From Candidatus Fermentimicrarchaeum limneticum (GTDB lineage Archaea; Micrarchaeota; Micrarchaeia; Burarchaeales; Fermentimicrarchaeaceae): DNA of 64,000 bases. Under the pieces are notes generated by a model. The model made no database searches, was not told the DNA's origin, and saw only the letters and a program-made list of their open reading frames with translations. This document shows positions 7,190-14,669 of this stretch, piece by piece. The stretch is taken from NCBI GenBank assembly GCA_013426015.1, contig CP058998.1, positions 124,001 to 188,000 of the forward strand, in the 5' to 3' direction. Each line of letters starts with the position of its first letter. Positions within the stretch are counted from its first letter, which is position 1. Position numbers and translations under genes: made by a program.

Positions 7190-8073
7190 GCAACCACCAT
7201 CTCCACTTCCAGCATCGCCAGAGGTCTGTACACGGGAACCTCGGCAACGTCGTCCAACTTTTTGATTTCTTCAAGCTTCTTATCGCTGCAGACAGACCCA
7301 CCGCTAACCACTCCAAGAGCCCCACTTTCCCTTGCGATCCTTCCAGCTTCCATGAGCAGCCTCTTCCCATCCAGTTTGGCATGCTTCTTTCTTAAATCAT
7401 GCATCCCCATGTCCCTCCCGATATGCCATTCCATCAACTTCTCGGCAAGCCCTTCACCCCTCTTGGTGCTGAAAACCGCAATTAACTCACAGCCTCTCCT
7501 CATCATCATCCACGCAGCAAGATATGAATTCCTGTTGTTGATCATTGCAACGACCTTCCCCTGGCTTCCAATCGGCATTCCGCCGTAAGCCTTTACCCTC
7601 CCTCTTGATATGAATGCCCGCCTTTCCCTCACATACACAAAAACCTCCTCGTCCGGCTCCTCCAAGTCCACCTTCAGCTTTCTATTCCTAAGCTCCTCGA
7701 GCATCCTCCGTCCTGTCTCAACGCAGATTTCCGTGCTTGAAAATGGATGTTCGCCAACCCTCCTAGCCCTTATCGCAAATGAAGAACCGCTCCTGAATTC
7801 CCGCCCGATTTCCACGCATTTTTTAGCTATCCCTTCAACCTCTGCCGGGACGACTTCACAGACGGATATGTATGCAACACCAAAAACCTTCCTCAGTCTA
7901 TCAGCGCATTCCTGCTCGTCCTCGGTTTCTATGTAGAAAAGCCCCCCATCCCTCCCCACCTTTAACCTGCGCCTCCCCAGCGCAACCCGTATATTCCTCT
8001 CAAGCATCCTCCCAAGGATGACCCTGGTCATTCTGCTTTTCAGCATTATCTCGGAGTACCTGACAAGAAGCAT
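7186..8073 (-). CDS. ThiI-like THUMP protein lacking the PP-loop (putative pseudoenzyme)
   Basis: A 295-residue homologue of tRNA 4-thiouridine synthase ThiI. The N-terminal ferredoxin-like plus THUMP tRNA-binding region (about residues 1-160) and the GGMPIGSQGKVV lead-in to the catalytic domain are clear. The PP-loop SGGxDS, which binds ATP, reads INNRNS (about 178-183), and the catalytic cysteine normally just before the R-M-M helix is absent around HAKLDGKRLLMEAG. The protein is also shorter than typical ThiI. The tRNA-binding parts are kept while chemistry looks lost. The frame is intact, so I call it a CDS, not a pseudogene. Confidence 0.85.
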   Translation of the reverse strand: MLLVRYSEIMLKSRMTRVILGRMLERNIRVALGRRRLKVGRDGGLFYIETEDEQECADRLRKVFGVAYISVCEVVPAEVEGIAKKCVEIGREFRSGSSFAIRARRVGEHPFSSTEICVETGRRMLEELRNRKLKVDLEEPDEEVFVYVRERRAFISRGRVKAYGGMPIGSQGKVVAMINNRNSYLAAWMMMRRGCELIAVFSTKRGEGLAEKLMEWHIGRDMGMHDLRKKHAKLDGKRLLMEAGRIARESGALGVVSGGSVCSDKKLEEIKKLDDVAEVPVYRPLAMLEVEMVVA

Positions 8074-8110
8074 ACATAACTATTAAAAAACAAAGTATAA
8101 AATTCCTTAT

Positions 8111-8197
8111 ATGGACGGAAGTACGACTTCCACTGTATTCACTGCATTTGTCATGGTGATAGCGACAATAATATTCATCTACCTCATTACTCGGTGA
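8111..8197 (+). CDS. Putative 28-residue single-span membrane peptide
   Basis: A short frame, MDGSTTSTVFTAFVMV followed by IATIIFIYLIT and R-stop, has one predicted hydrophobic span. A T/A-rich box (about 8082-8105) precedes it, so a leaderless transcript starting near the ATG is possible. It is followed one base later by the EamA-like gene, suggesting co-transcription. I do not recognise a family. The evidence is only composition, position and the clean hydrophobic profile. Confidence 0.4.
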   Translation: MDGSTTSTVFTAFVMVIATIIFIYLITR

Positions 8198-8198
8198 T

Positions 8199-8618
8199 TT
8201 GTTGGATTGGAGGACAGCAGCCATTATAACAATGCTTGCGCTTGGAGTCTACAACATCCTCGTCCAGATGTTCGTCAAGGAAGTTGATTGGCGGGTCATG
8301 ATTCCCATAGTCTTTGTGGTCTCACTTGCGCTTCTTATCTATTTTTTCTTTTCTTATCCCTTGTTTATCGACACGGTGACGCCAGGCTCAGTGCTTTTGG
8401 CCTTCTCGCTTGCAATTATCTTTGTCATTTCAACAGTATTCACATACCTATCCTACAAGGAAGGCGGCCCTATCAGTGCTGTTGTGCCAATATTCAGCCT
8501 GAGCATGTTTGTTTCGGTTTTGATATCAGTAGCCTTCCTCAAAGAGGAGATGAACCTCATCACCATAGCCGGAATGCTCTTCAGCTTCATTGGTATGGTT
8601 CTGCTTGTTTATAAGTGA
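8199..8618 (+). CDS. EamA/DMT-like membrane protein, single repeat
   Basis: A 139-residue protein with about five hydrophobic spans. The end, AFLKEEMNLITIAGMLFSFIG with a short tail, is typical of one EamA repeat of drug/metabolite transporters. Full transporters carry two repeats, so this one probably dimerises or is a small regulator-like paralogue. The substrate is unknown. Start is TTG at 8199 or 8202; a GGTGA lies just upstream and overlaps the stop of the 28-residue peptide. Confidence 0.65.
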   Translation: MLDWRTAAIITMLALGVYNILVQMFVKEVDWRVMIPIVFVVSLALLIYFFFSYPLFIDTVTPGSVLLAFSLAIIFVISTVFTYLSYKEGGPISAVVPIFSLSMFVSVLISVAFLKEEMNLITIAGMLFSFIGMVLLVYK

Positions 8619-8734
8619 TTGAAAAGGTATATCGACAAGTGACGAATAAGTTTTTAACAAAGCGAGAGGAGAACCCTCGCACTTTAGAGATGGAGTAAAA
8701 CGAGCCATGCACATAAAATATATCTTACTCTTAT
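8619..8734. other. Gap before the structured repeat
   Basis: This AT-rich stretch is the first part of the 330-bp gap between the EamA-like gene and acs. Apart from the hairpin at 8662-8680 I see no gene or further signal in it; the rest of the gap holds the structured repeat and the acs leader, whose ribosome-binding site is just before 8949. Confidence 0.5.
8662..8680. terminator. GC-rich hairpin after the EamA-like gene
   Basis: GCGAG (8662-8666) pairs with CTCGC (8676-8680), and an inner GG/CC pair closes an AGAA tetraloop, with one unpaired A. It lies 44 bases after the EamA-like stop and has no long T run after it, so it may be a 3'-end structure rather than a classic terminator. Confidence 0.35.
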
Positions 8735-8751
8735 TTTCACTGGAAAGTTAC
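8735..8751 (+). promoter_or_regulatory. 17-nt upstream element, copy 1
   Basis: The string tttcactggaaagttac lies 12 bases before a TATA-like box. The same 17 bases recur at 17743-17759, 14 bases before a TATA box. The third locus (45572-45584, minus strand) has its last 13 bases. The core is a near dyad (CTTTC-actg-GAAAG in the 17.74 kb copy). It could be an activator or initiation-factor site for small RNA promoters. Confidence 0.6.
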
Positions 8752-8763
8752 CCCCCTTCACAT

Positions 8764-8773
8764 TATTTAAATA
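8764..8773 (+). promoter_or_regulatory. TATA-like box of structured repeat, copy 1
   Basis: The AT-rich TATTTAAATA lies inside the 85-nt block shared with the copy near 45.5 kb. If it is a TBP site in this orientation, transcription would start near 8790-8797, at the beginning of the foldable part of the repeat. Confidence 0.5.
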
Positions 8774-8787
8774 CTCTCCTTCCGAGT

Positions 8788-8909
8788 ACATACCACTACC
8801 GAGGGGCACTCGGGAAGTAACGCCTGCAATTCCATAATGGAGAGAGATGTTGCAGAAGCAATGTCTGTGAAGCAGGAAGCCCACACTTATTTATAAATGG
8901 GTATGTCAC
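8788..8909 (+). ncRNA. Putative structured RNA, copy 1
   Basis: This is one of two copies of a dispersed element; bases 8739-8823 are identical to the reverse complement of 45500-45584. Predicted pairings are CCGAG/CTCGG with a GGGCA loop (8799-8813); C23-C27 style stem CCTGC/GCAGG (8823-8827 with 8872-8876), which covaries with copy 2; TCCA/TGGA and TTGC/GCAA hairpins inside it; and possible end pairing ACATACC/GGTATGT (8788-8794 with 8900-8906). The rest of the conserved 3' part is gaagcccacacttatttata. Strand is inferred from the TATA-like box only. A minus-strand transcript from the TTTATAAATA at 8890-8899 is an alternative. It could also form part of the acs leader. Confidence 0.55.
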
Positions 8910-8948
8910 AAATTCTCTAGCATATCTATACCACACGGAGGGAGAATA

Positions 8949-10691
8949 ATGGAAGCGGATTTTGTAAAAGTGTCGAGTAAGAAGTTTAAAGGAAGACCTA
9001 ACATGGGAGCATACGAAAAGGTGTATCCCAGCTTCAAATGGGAGGACGTGCATGATGACGTGGAGTGGTTCGACGGAGGCAAGCTGAACCAGGCATACAA
9101 CACAATAGACAAGCACAGGGACACATGGAGGAAGAACAAGGTTGCCCTCTACTGGGAGGGTGAAGACGGAACCACCGAGAAATTCACTTTCTTGGAGATG
9201 TCCAACCTGTCCAACAAGTTCGCAAACGTGCTGAAGAAACACGGTCTCAAGCGAGGGGACAGAGTGTTCATATTCCTCTCCAGAATCCCTGAGAACTACA
9301 TAAGCTTCCTAGGAATACTGAAAATGGGGGGAATCGCAGGAACGATGTTCGCAGCATTCGGTCCTGAGGCAGTGAGGGACAGGCTGCTTGACAGCGAGGC
9401 AATCGTGCTTGTCACAGATGTGAAGCTGAAGCCTAGGGTCGACCAGATCAGGAAGGAGCTCCCAAACCTAAAGCACGTGTTCGTTGTTGGAGGGAAGGAC
9501 TTGAATGCAGCAGCTGGTGAGCTTAGCTACGAGGATGAGATGGCAAAGGCATCCCGCGATTTCGAAGCAGAAAAGATGAACCCTGATGATGTTGCATTCA
9601 TACAATATACCTCTGGTTCAACCGGCAAGCCGAAGGGGGTTATGCACACCCACGGGGGAATGCTGCAGCAGCACATAACTGCCAAATGGGTATTAGACCT
9701 GAAGGATGAGGATATCTACTGGTGCACCTCTGACCCCGGCTGGATAACCGGGATAGTATACACGATACTCGGCGCATGGTCAAACGGCGCTTCTCAGGTG
9801 GTATTTGACGGCAGGTTCGACCCTGAGAGGTGGTACTCGCTCATAGAGAAATACCAGGTCAATGTCTGGTACACAGCGCCAACTGCTCTGAGAATGCTGA
9901 TGTCCGTTGGGGACGAAATACCAAAGAAGCACAACCTGAAGAGCCTCAGACACATATGCAGCGTTGGCGAGCCGCTCAACCCAGAACCGATAAGGTGGGC
10001 GCACAAGGTGTTCGGTCTGTGGGTGCACGACACATGGTGGCAGACCGAAACCGGAAGCATGCTGATATGCAACTACCCGAAGATGGATATAAAAGTGGGA
10101 TACATGGGCAAGCCGTTCCCAGGCGTAACTGCTGCGGTAGTTGATGAGAATGGCAATGAGGTCAAGCCAGGCGAGGAGGGAGACCTGGCACTGAGGCCGG
10201 GCTGGCCCTCAATGTTCAAGGGAATTTGGAAGAACGAGGAGAAGTACAAATCCTACATTAAGAACGGCTGGTACATCACAGGTGACAAGGGAAAGATGGA
10301 CGCTGATGGCTACTTCATATACGTAGGAAGAGGGGACGATGTTATCAAGACAGCAGGTGAACGAGTCGGTCCCTTCGAGATTGAGAGCGCACTGGTCGAG
10401 CACCCAGCAGTTGCGGAGGCAGGCGTCATAGGCAAGCCAGACCCTGAGGGGATAAGGGGAGACATAATCAAGGCGTTCCTCGTCCTCAGGAAGGGCCACA
10501 CGCCTTCAAAGGAGTTGGAGGATGACATAAGAAAGTTCATAAAGACAAGGCTTGCAGGGCACATGTACCCCAAGGAGATAGAGTTCAGGGACACTCTTCC
10601 AAGGACGCAGAGCGGGAAGATAATGAGAAGAGTGCTGAAAGCACAGGAGCTGGGTCTTCCGACAGGAGACCTGTCAACAATTGAGAAATAA
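8949..10691 (+). CDS. acs: Acetyl-CoA synthetase, AMP-forming
   Basis: A 580-residue ANL-superfamily enzyme that activates acetate with ATP and CoA through an acetyl-adenylate. The P-loop-like YTSGSTGKPKGVMHTHGG motif, the DTWWQTETG adenine-binding segment, the hinge GRGDDVIKTAGERVGPFEIE and the catalytic lysine in PRTQSGKIMRR are all intact. It is somewhat shorter than the ~640-residue bacterial Acs, as in many archaeal forms. The GGAGGGAGA ribosome-binding site precedes the ATG. It converges on the ADP-forming acetyl-CoA synthetase genes, leaving 14 T-rich bases between the stops. Confidence 0.93.
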   Translation: MEADFVKVSSKKFKGRPNMGAYEKVYPSFKWEDVHDDVEWFDGGKLNQAYNTIDKHRDTWRKNKVALYWEGEDGTTEKFTFLEMSNLSNKFANVLKKHGLKRGDRVFIFLSRIPENYISFLGILKMGGIAGTMFAAFGPEAVRDRLLDSEAIVLVTDVKLKPRVDQIRKELPNLKHVFVVGGKDLNAAAGELSYEDEMAKASRDFEAEKMNPDDVAFIQYTSGSTGKPKGVMHTHGGMLQQHITAKWVLDLKDEDIYWCTSDPGWITGIVYTILGAWSNGASQVVFDGRFDPERWYSLIEKYQVNVWYTAPTALRMLMSVGDEIPKKHNLKSLRHICSVGEPLNPEPIRWAHKVFGLWVHDTWWQTETGSMLICNYPKMDIKVGYMGKPFPGVTAAVVDENGNEVKPGEEGDLALRPGWPSMFKGIWKNEEKYKSYIKNGWYITGDKGKMDADGYFIYVGRGDDVIKTAGERVGPFEIESALVEHPAVAEAGVIGKPDPEGIRGDIIKAFLVLRKGHTPSKELEDDIRKFIKTRLAGHMYPKEIEFRDTLPRTQSGKIMRRVLKAQELGLPTGDLSTIEK

Positions 10692-10705
10692 GCTCCCTTT
10701 CTTTT

Positions 10706-12076
10706 CTATTTTTTACCCATGAATTTCGAGTAGTCCACAAGCTTTCTCAGAGACCTCACCGCCGATGCTGAAGAAGTGTAAGTAGGAACCCCGCAGTTCT
10801 CCAGTATCCTGCCGTGGACTTCCGCGTATTCGCCGCCAGGGCACACAACAAGCAGAGGCTTCTTCTTCAGGTTTGACGCCTCTACAAGCATGCTCACAAC
10901 CCTTGAATCGATGCTCTCTGTCTGGAACAGCACTCCAACAAGTAGGGCGTCCACATTGGAATCCTCAAGCATTGCCTGCACTGCAACTTCGAACCTGTCG
11001 GCTCCTGCATCTCCGCTCAGGTCAAGCGGGTTCCTGACATTAACATATGCAGGAACTTTCTCGTTTATCCTCCTCCTACTTTCCTCGCTGAGAGAAGCAA
11101 TCTTCAATCCATTCTCCTCAACGCTGTCTGAAGCGATGACCGCCAAGCCTCCTCCATTTGTTATTATCCCTACCCTCTCACCGTTGCAGAACGGCTGGGA
11201 TTCGAATAGCTTTGAAAAGTTGAAAATTTCATCCAAATTCCTGGCTTCAGTTGCCTTGCACTGCTTGAATACTGCATCGTAGACTGCTGCGTTTCCCGCC
11301 AGAGAGCCTGTGTGGGACTTGGTTGCTGCAGCCCCGACAGCCGTCTTGCCTCCCTTAAGCACAACCACAGGCTTCCTTTTCGTAACTCCTTTCAGTGTTT
11401 CAAAGAACTCCCTGCCTCTCCTCACTCCCTCGATGTAAAGCACTATTATCCTTGTCCTCTCGTCATCCGCCATGTACCTAAGCAAATCGGTCTCGTCAAG
11501 CACTGCGCCGTTGCCGTATGAAACGAATTTCGACATTCCAAAGCCCTGCCTTGCCATCAAATCAAGCACGGCGCCTCCAATAGCTCCGCTCTGGCTTATG
11601 AAGCTCACACCCCCGAGCTTCGGCCTTCCCATTTTGTAGGTTGGTATGAAAACGCTGTCAACTCTTGTCAAAGGGTTTATCACTCCCATGCAGTTAGGCC
11701 CAAGGCACGCAATATCATACTTGGCGCATACCTCCTTGAGCTCGTTCTCCAGCTCGACATTTCCGACTTCGGAGAAACCGCCGCTTATGACTATCGCACC
11801 CTTAACTCCTTTCTCACCACATTCCCTTAAAGCATCTGGAACAAAGTTTGCGGGTATGGCTATGACCGCAAGGTCGACATCGCCTTTGATATTGTTGACA
11901 CTCAGGTAGCACTTCAGGCCAAGAATTTCATCCGATTTGGGGTTTATCGGGTAGATCTGCCCCCTGAAGCCGCCCTCAATGAAATTCCTCAGCAGCACAT
12001 GCCCTATCTTGCCAGGGTCTCTGGAAGCGCCTATTACCGCAACGCTGTTCGGGTTGAAGAGCACGTCTATATTCAA
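10706..12076 (-). CDS. Acetate-CoA ligase (ADP-forming), alpha subunit
   Basis: About 456 residues with the CoA-binding Rossmann domain (SVAVIGASRDPGKIGH) followed by the succinyl-CoA ligase-like domains with SQSGAIGGAVLDLMA and the KSHTGSLAG segment carrying the phosphorylated histidine. With the beta subunit it converts acetyl-CoA, ADP and Pi to acetate, CoA and ATP. I prefer the TTG at 12076, which overlaps the beta stop (TTGA) and has a GAGGGTG ribosome-binding site; an upstream TTG at 12103 would add nine residues from the beta overlap. Confidence 0.92.
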   Translation of the reverse strand: MNIDVLFNPNSVAVIGASRDPGKIGHVLLRNFIEGGFRGQIYPINPKSDEILGLKCYLSVNNIKGDVDLAVIAIPANFVPDALRECGEKGVKGAIVISGGFSEVGNVELENELKEVCAKYDIACLGPNCMGVINPLTRVDSVFIPTYKMGRPKLGGVSFISQSGAIGGAVLDLMARQGFGMSKFVSYGNGAVLDETDLLRYMADDERTRIIVLYIEGVRRGREFFETLKGVTKRKPVVVLKGGKTAVGAAATKSHTGSLAGNAAVYDAVFKQCKATEARNLDEIFNFSKLFESQPFCNGERVGIITNGGGLAVIASDSVEENGLKIASLSEESRRRINEKVPAYVNVRNPLDLSGDAGADRFEVAVQAMLEDSNVDALLVGVLFQTESIDSRVVSMLVEASNLKKKPLLVVCPGGEYAEVHGRILENCGVPTYTSSASAVRSLRKLVDYSKFMGKK

Positions 12077-12690
12077 GGCAACACCCTCACGTCCACAGCA
12101 CAATAGCCCTTCTCATATGCTATAACCGGATTCAGGTCCATCTCATTTATCTGCTTGTTCTCGTAAAGGAGCTTGGAAGCTTTCTGCAGCAAATCCACAA
12201 TCGCTTCAATATCCACTGGTTTTGTTCCCCTCGCTCCTGTGAGAAGTTGATAAGCCTTCATCTCGCTTATCATCTCCAAAGCATCGTTCCTGTCTATCGG
12301 ACATACTCTCAGCGAGAAGTCCTTGAAAACCTCCACGAATATCCCCCCGAGCCCGAATAGGACAACCGGGCCGAACTGCTTGTCCCTCCGCCCCCCGACA
12401 ATGAGCTCCAAACCAGGCTTTGCCATGCGCTGGACAAGCACGCCGTCAACTTTCGCGCTGCCTACGTTAGACATGATTTCTGAATATGCTTTTCTGAGCG
12501 AGTCCTCATCCTTCACGTTCAGCTTCACGCATCCCTTATCCGACTTGTGGCTTATCTCGTCGGACATTATTTTCAGCGCAACGGGATATTCTGCAGCTTT
12601 CAAAGCTTCGTCAACGCTTCTAACAATGCTGCCCTCCGCGAAATCAATATCATATTTTTTAATCAAGGCAACAGCATCGACGTATTCCAT
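12073..12690 (-). CDS. Acetate-CoA ligase (ADP-forming), beta subunit
   Basis: A 205-residue ATP-grasp subunit. YPVALKIMSDEISHKSDKG is the ATP-grasp N-terminal signature of this family, and FGLGGIFVEVFKD and EMDLNPV are typical later motifs. It carries the nucleotide site and transfers phosphate via the alpha histidine. It precedes and overlaps the alpha gene by four bases, so the pair is translationally coupled. Confidence 0.92.
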   Translation of the reverse strand: MEYVDAVALIKKYDIDFAEGSIVRSVDEALKAAEYPVALKIMSDEISHKSDKGCVKLNVKDEDSLRKAYSEIMSNVGSAKVDGVLVQRMAKPGLELIVGGRRDKQFGPVVLFGLGGIFVEVFKDFSLRVCPIDRNDALEMISEMKAYQLLTGARGTKPVDIEAIVDLLQKASKLLYENKQINEMDLNPVIAYEKGYCAVDVRVLP

Positions 12691-12700
12691 TTCAACTACC

Positions 12701-13381
12701 TTATCTCAAAAATAGTAGATACAGCGCAATAAGTATTATCAGAATCAATGCAGCTGCATAAATAATCGGCTGGGTGGGGTTCTTCTTCCATTTCTCCATA
12801 TAATACTCCATCTTGGCCTTCATTCTCATCTGCGAATCAAGCTTTACTGGTCCTGCAGGTGCCTGAGGCTCTGCCGGTGCAGCCTCCCCTGTCACCACTA
12901 TCTCCTCCTCAGCCGGCTTCTCCTTCTTCGGCATTGCGCTGACCTTCTTGAAACCATCCTCTGTTATGCTCAACCTTATGTTCTTGCCCTTTATCGAATA
13001 GCTTATCAAATCCTGCTTCACCAGCTTGTGCAGATGCACAGCCAAATCTCCGCTTCTGATGTTGAGAGCATTCTTTATTTCGTCCGGCTCCTTGTAGCCA
13101 GCAACCACGTTCTGCAAGACGGCCAAATCCAGCTCGTCCACTGCCTCCTTTGCCTTTTCATCCGCAACCTCAAGCATCCTGGCCCCAACCTGACTGACCT
13201 CTATCTCGCTGGAGCTGGGGTAGTTGGTTTTGAAGTCAATATACCCCTTCTGCTTGAGCGTTCCAACGATGTTTGAACCCTCAAAGAAATCCGTGTTTAG
13301 CTTGGAACCGACTTTGTCAACTACCAGCCCTGGTTCCATCCTTTGTAGGACCACCAAGTCAAGAAAAGTTAGCTCTTCCAC
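12701..13381 (-). CDS. Tail-anchored protein with winged-helix-like domains
   Basis: A 226-residue protein of unknown specific role. Residues about 1-160 look like two winged-helix units (LTFLDLVVLQRMEPG and ELDLAVLQNVVAGYKEPDEI, each followed by a turn and a strand pair). An Ala/Pro/Glu-rich linker follows (EEEIVVTGEAAPAEPQAPAG), then a basic stretch and a single C-terminal membrane span (YAAALILIILIALYLLFLR). It could be a membrane-tethered DNA-binding protein. It is transcribed divergently from the beta-CASP nuclease over a 38-bp AT-rich gap. Confidence 0.6.
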   Translation of the reverse strand: MEELTFLDLVVLQRMEPGLVVDKVGSKLNTDFFEGSNIVGTLKQKGYIDFKTNYPSSSEIEVSQVGARMLEVADEKAKEAVDELDLAVLQNVVAGYKEPDEIKNALNIRSGDLAVHLHKLVKQDLISYSIKGKNIRLSITEDGFKKVSAMPKKEKPAEEEIVVTGEAAPAEPQAPAGPVKLDSQMRMKAKMEYYMEKWKKNPTQPIIYAAALILIILIALYLLFLR

Positions 13382-13419
13382 GATAAGCTTTTTTTAATTA
13401 ACCTTTAAATAGTTAATTG

Positions 13420-14661
13420 ATGAGGTTCACTTTTCTTGGGGGAAGCCGCGAAGTCGGGCGATCCGCCTTCGTTCTTGAGGATGAAAAGAGGCTGCTTCTC
13501 GAATATGGGATAAAGCTGCACCAGAGAACCGAGTATCCCATCCCATTCCAGGGTTTTGTTGACTACGTCATCCTGTCGCATGCTCATCTTGACCACTCAG
13601 GATACATACCTGCAGTTTATGAAACATGCTCCCCTCTGTGCATCGCCACATATCCGACGCAGGCATTAAGCGCGCTGCTTGTCAAGGATTCAATGAAGGT
13701 ACAGAAACTGAAGAAGCAGAAAGTGAACTTCTCATCGGCAAGTTTCAAGAAGATGTTGACCAATTTTATACCGTTGCCATACGACCAGCAGTTCTCTATC
13801 TCAAAGAACATGTCACTGACTTTCACCGATGCAGGGCATATACCCGGGAGTGCGATAAGCACGATTAATACCAGAAGCAAGAAGGTTGTTTACACGGGGG
13901 ATTTCAAGCTTGGGGAGACATGGATGCATAAAGGAGCCGAGTTTGTTGATGAATGTGACGTCCTGCTCATAGAAAGCACCTATGCCGAGAGGGAGCATCC
14001 CGATAGGAGGAAGCTCGAGGAGCAGCTTTACTCAGACATAGCTGCAGTACTGGAGAGGGACGGAAACGCCCTGCTGCCTTGCTTTGCAGTGGGAAGAAGC
14101 CAGGAAGTTATTCAGATGCTGAGGTATTTTGACGGTGACGTGAAGATATTTTTTGATGGAATGGCAAAGACTGCATCAGAGATAATGCTGGATTACCCGA
14201 GCTACCTGAAGAATGCAAAATATCTGAGAAACTGCCTGAGGAGTCTGGAGTGGGTTAACAGTCCAGTTCAGAGAAAGAAGGCATTGTCCAAGCCAAGCGT
14301 AATCGTCTCACCTGCAGGCATGCTGGATGGAGGACCTTCGCTCGGATATGCTCTCGGTCTGAATGAAGAATCCGAAATAATCCTGACAGGCTTCCAGGTT
14401 CCGGGAACAAACGGCAGGATGCTGCTCGAGGAGAAAAAGATGAGGGTCAATGGAATAATCCAGGATGTGAAGACACCCGTGAAATACTATGACTTCAGTG
14501 CCCACGCATCGCGGTCAGATTTGTTTGAATTCGTCGACAGAGCATCGCCAGAAAGAATATTCTGCATACATGGGGACAGTTGCGAGAGTTTTGCGGAGCA
14601 GCTGCGCTCAAAAGGATACGACGCGGTCGCTCCAAAGAACGGAGAATCGTTTGAGGTGTAG
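13420..14661 (+). CDS. Beta-CASP metallo-beta-lactamase ribonuclease
   Basis: A 413-residue nuclease with the metal-binding SHAHLDHSG motif, an intact MBL core (TDAGHIPGSA and YTGDFKLGE) and beta-CASP motifs: LIESTYAERE, LPCFAVGRSQEV, SPAGMLDGG and a C-terminal FSAHASRSDL histidine. It lacks the N-terminal KH domains of aCPSF1, so it is aCPSF2-like or RNase J-like. These enzymes cut or trim RNA 3'-UTRs and 5' ends. I use the ATG at 13420, not the TTG just before it. The upstream gap is only 38 bp and includes TTTAAATAG. Confidence 0.9.
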   Translation: MRFTFLGGSREVGRSAFVLEDEKRLLLEYGIKLHQRTEYPIPFQGFVDYVILSHAHLDHSGYIPAVYETCSPLCIATYPTQALSALLVKDSMKVQKLKKQKVNFSSASFKKMLTNFIPLPYDQQFSISKNMSLTFTDAGHIPGSAISTINTRSKKVVYTGDFKLGETWMHKGAEFVDECDVLLIESTYAEREHPDRRKLEEQLYSDIAAVLERDGNALLPCFAVGRSQEVIQMLRYFDGDVKIFFDGMAKTASEIMLDYPSYLKNAKYLRNCLRSLEWVNSPVQRKKALSKPSVIVSPAGMLDGGPSLGYALGLNEESEIILTGFQVPGTNGRMLLEEKKMRVNGIIQDVKTPVKYYDFSAHASRSDLFEFVDRASPERIFCIHGDSCESFAEQLRSKGYDAVAPKNGESFEV

Positions 14662-14669
14662 GTGGTTGA

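Noticed and set aside
8735-8756. Resemblance of the dyad plus C-run (GGAAAG...CCCCCC) to Orc1/Cdc6 origin recognition boxes.
   Set aside because: Known boxes have a dyad followed by a G run on the same strand; here it is a C run, the copy at 17.74 kb lacks it, and none lies next to the cdc6 gene.
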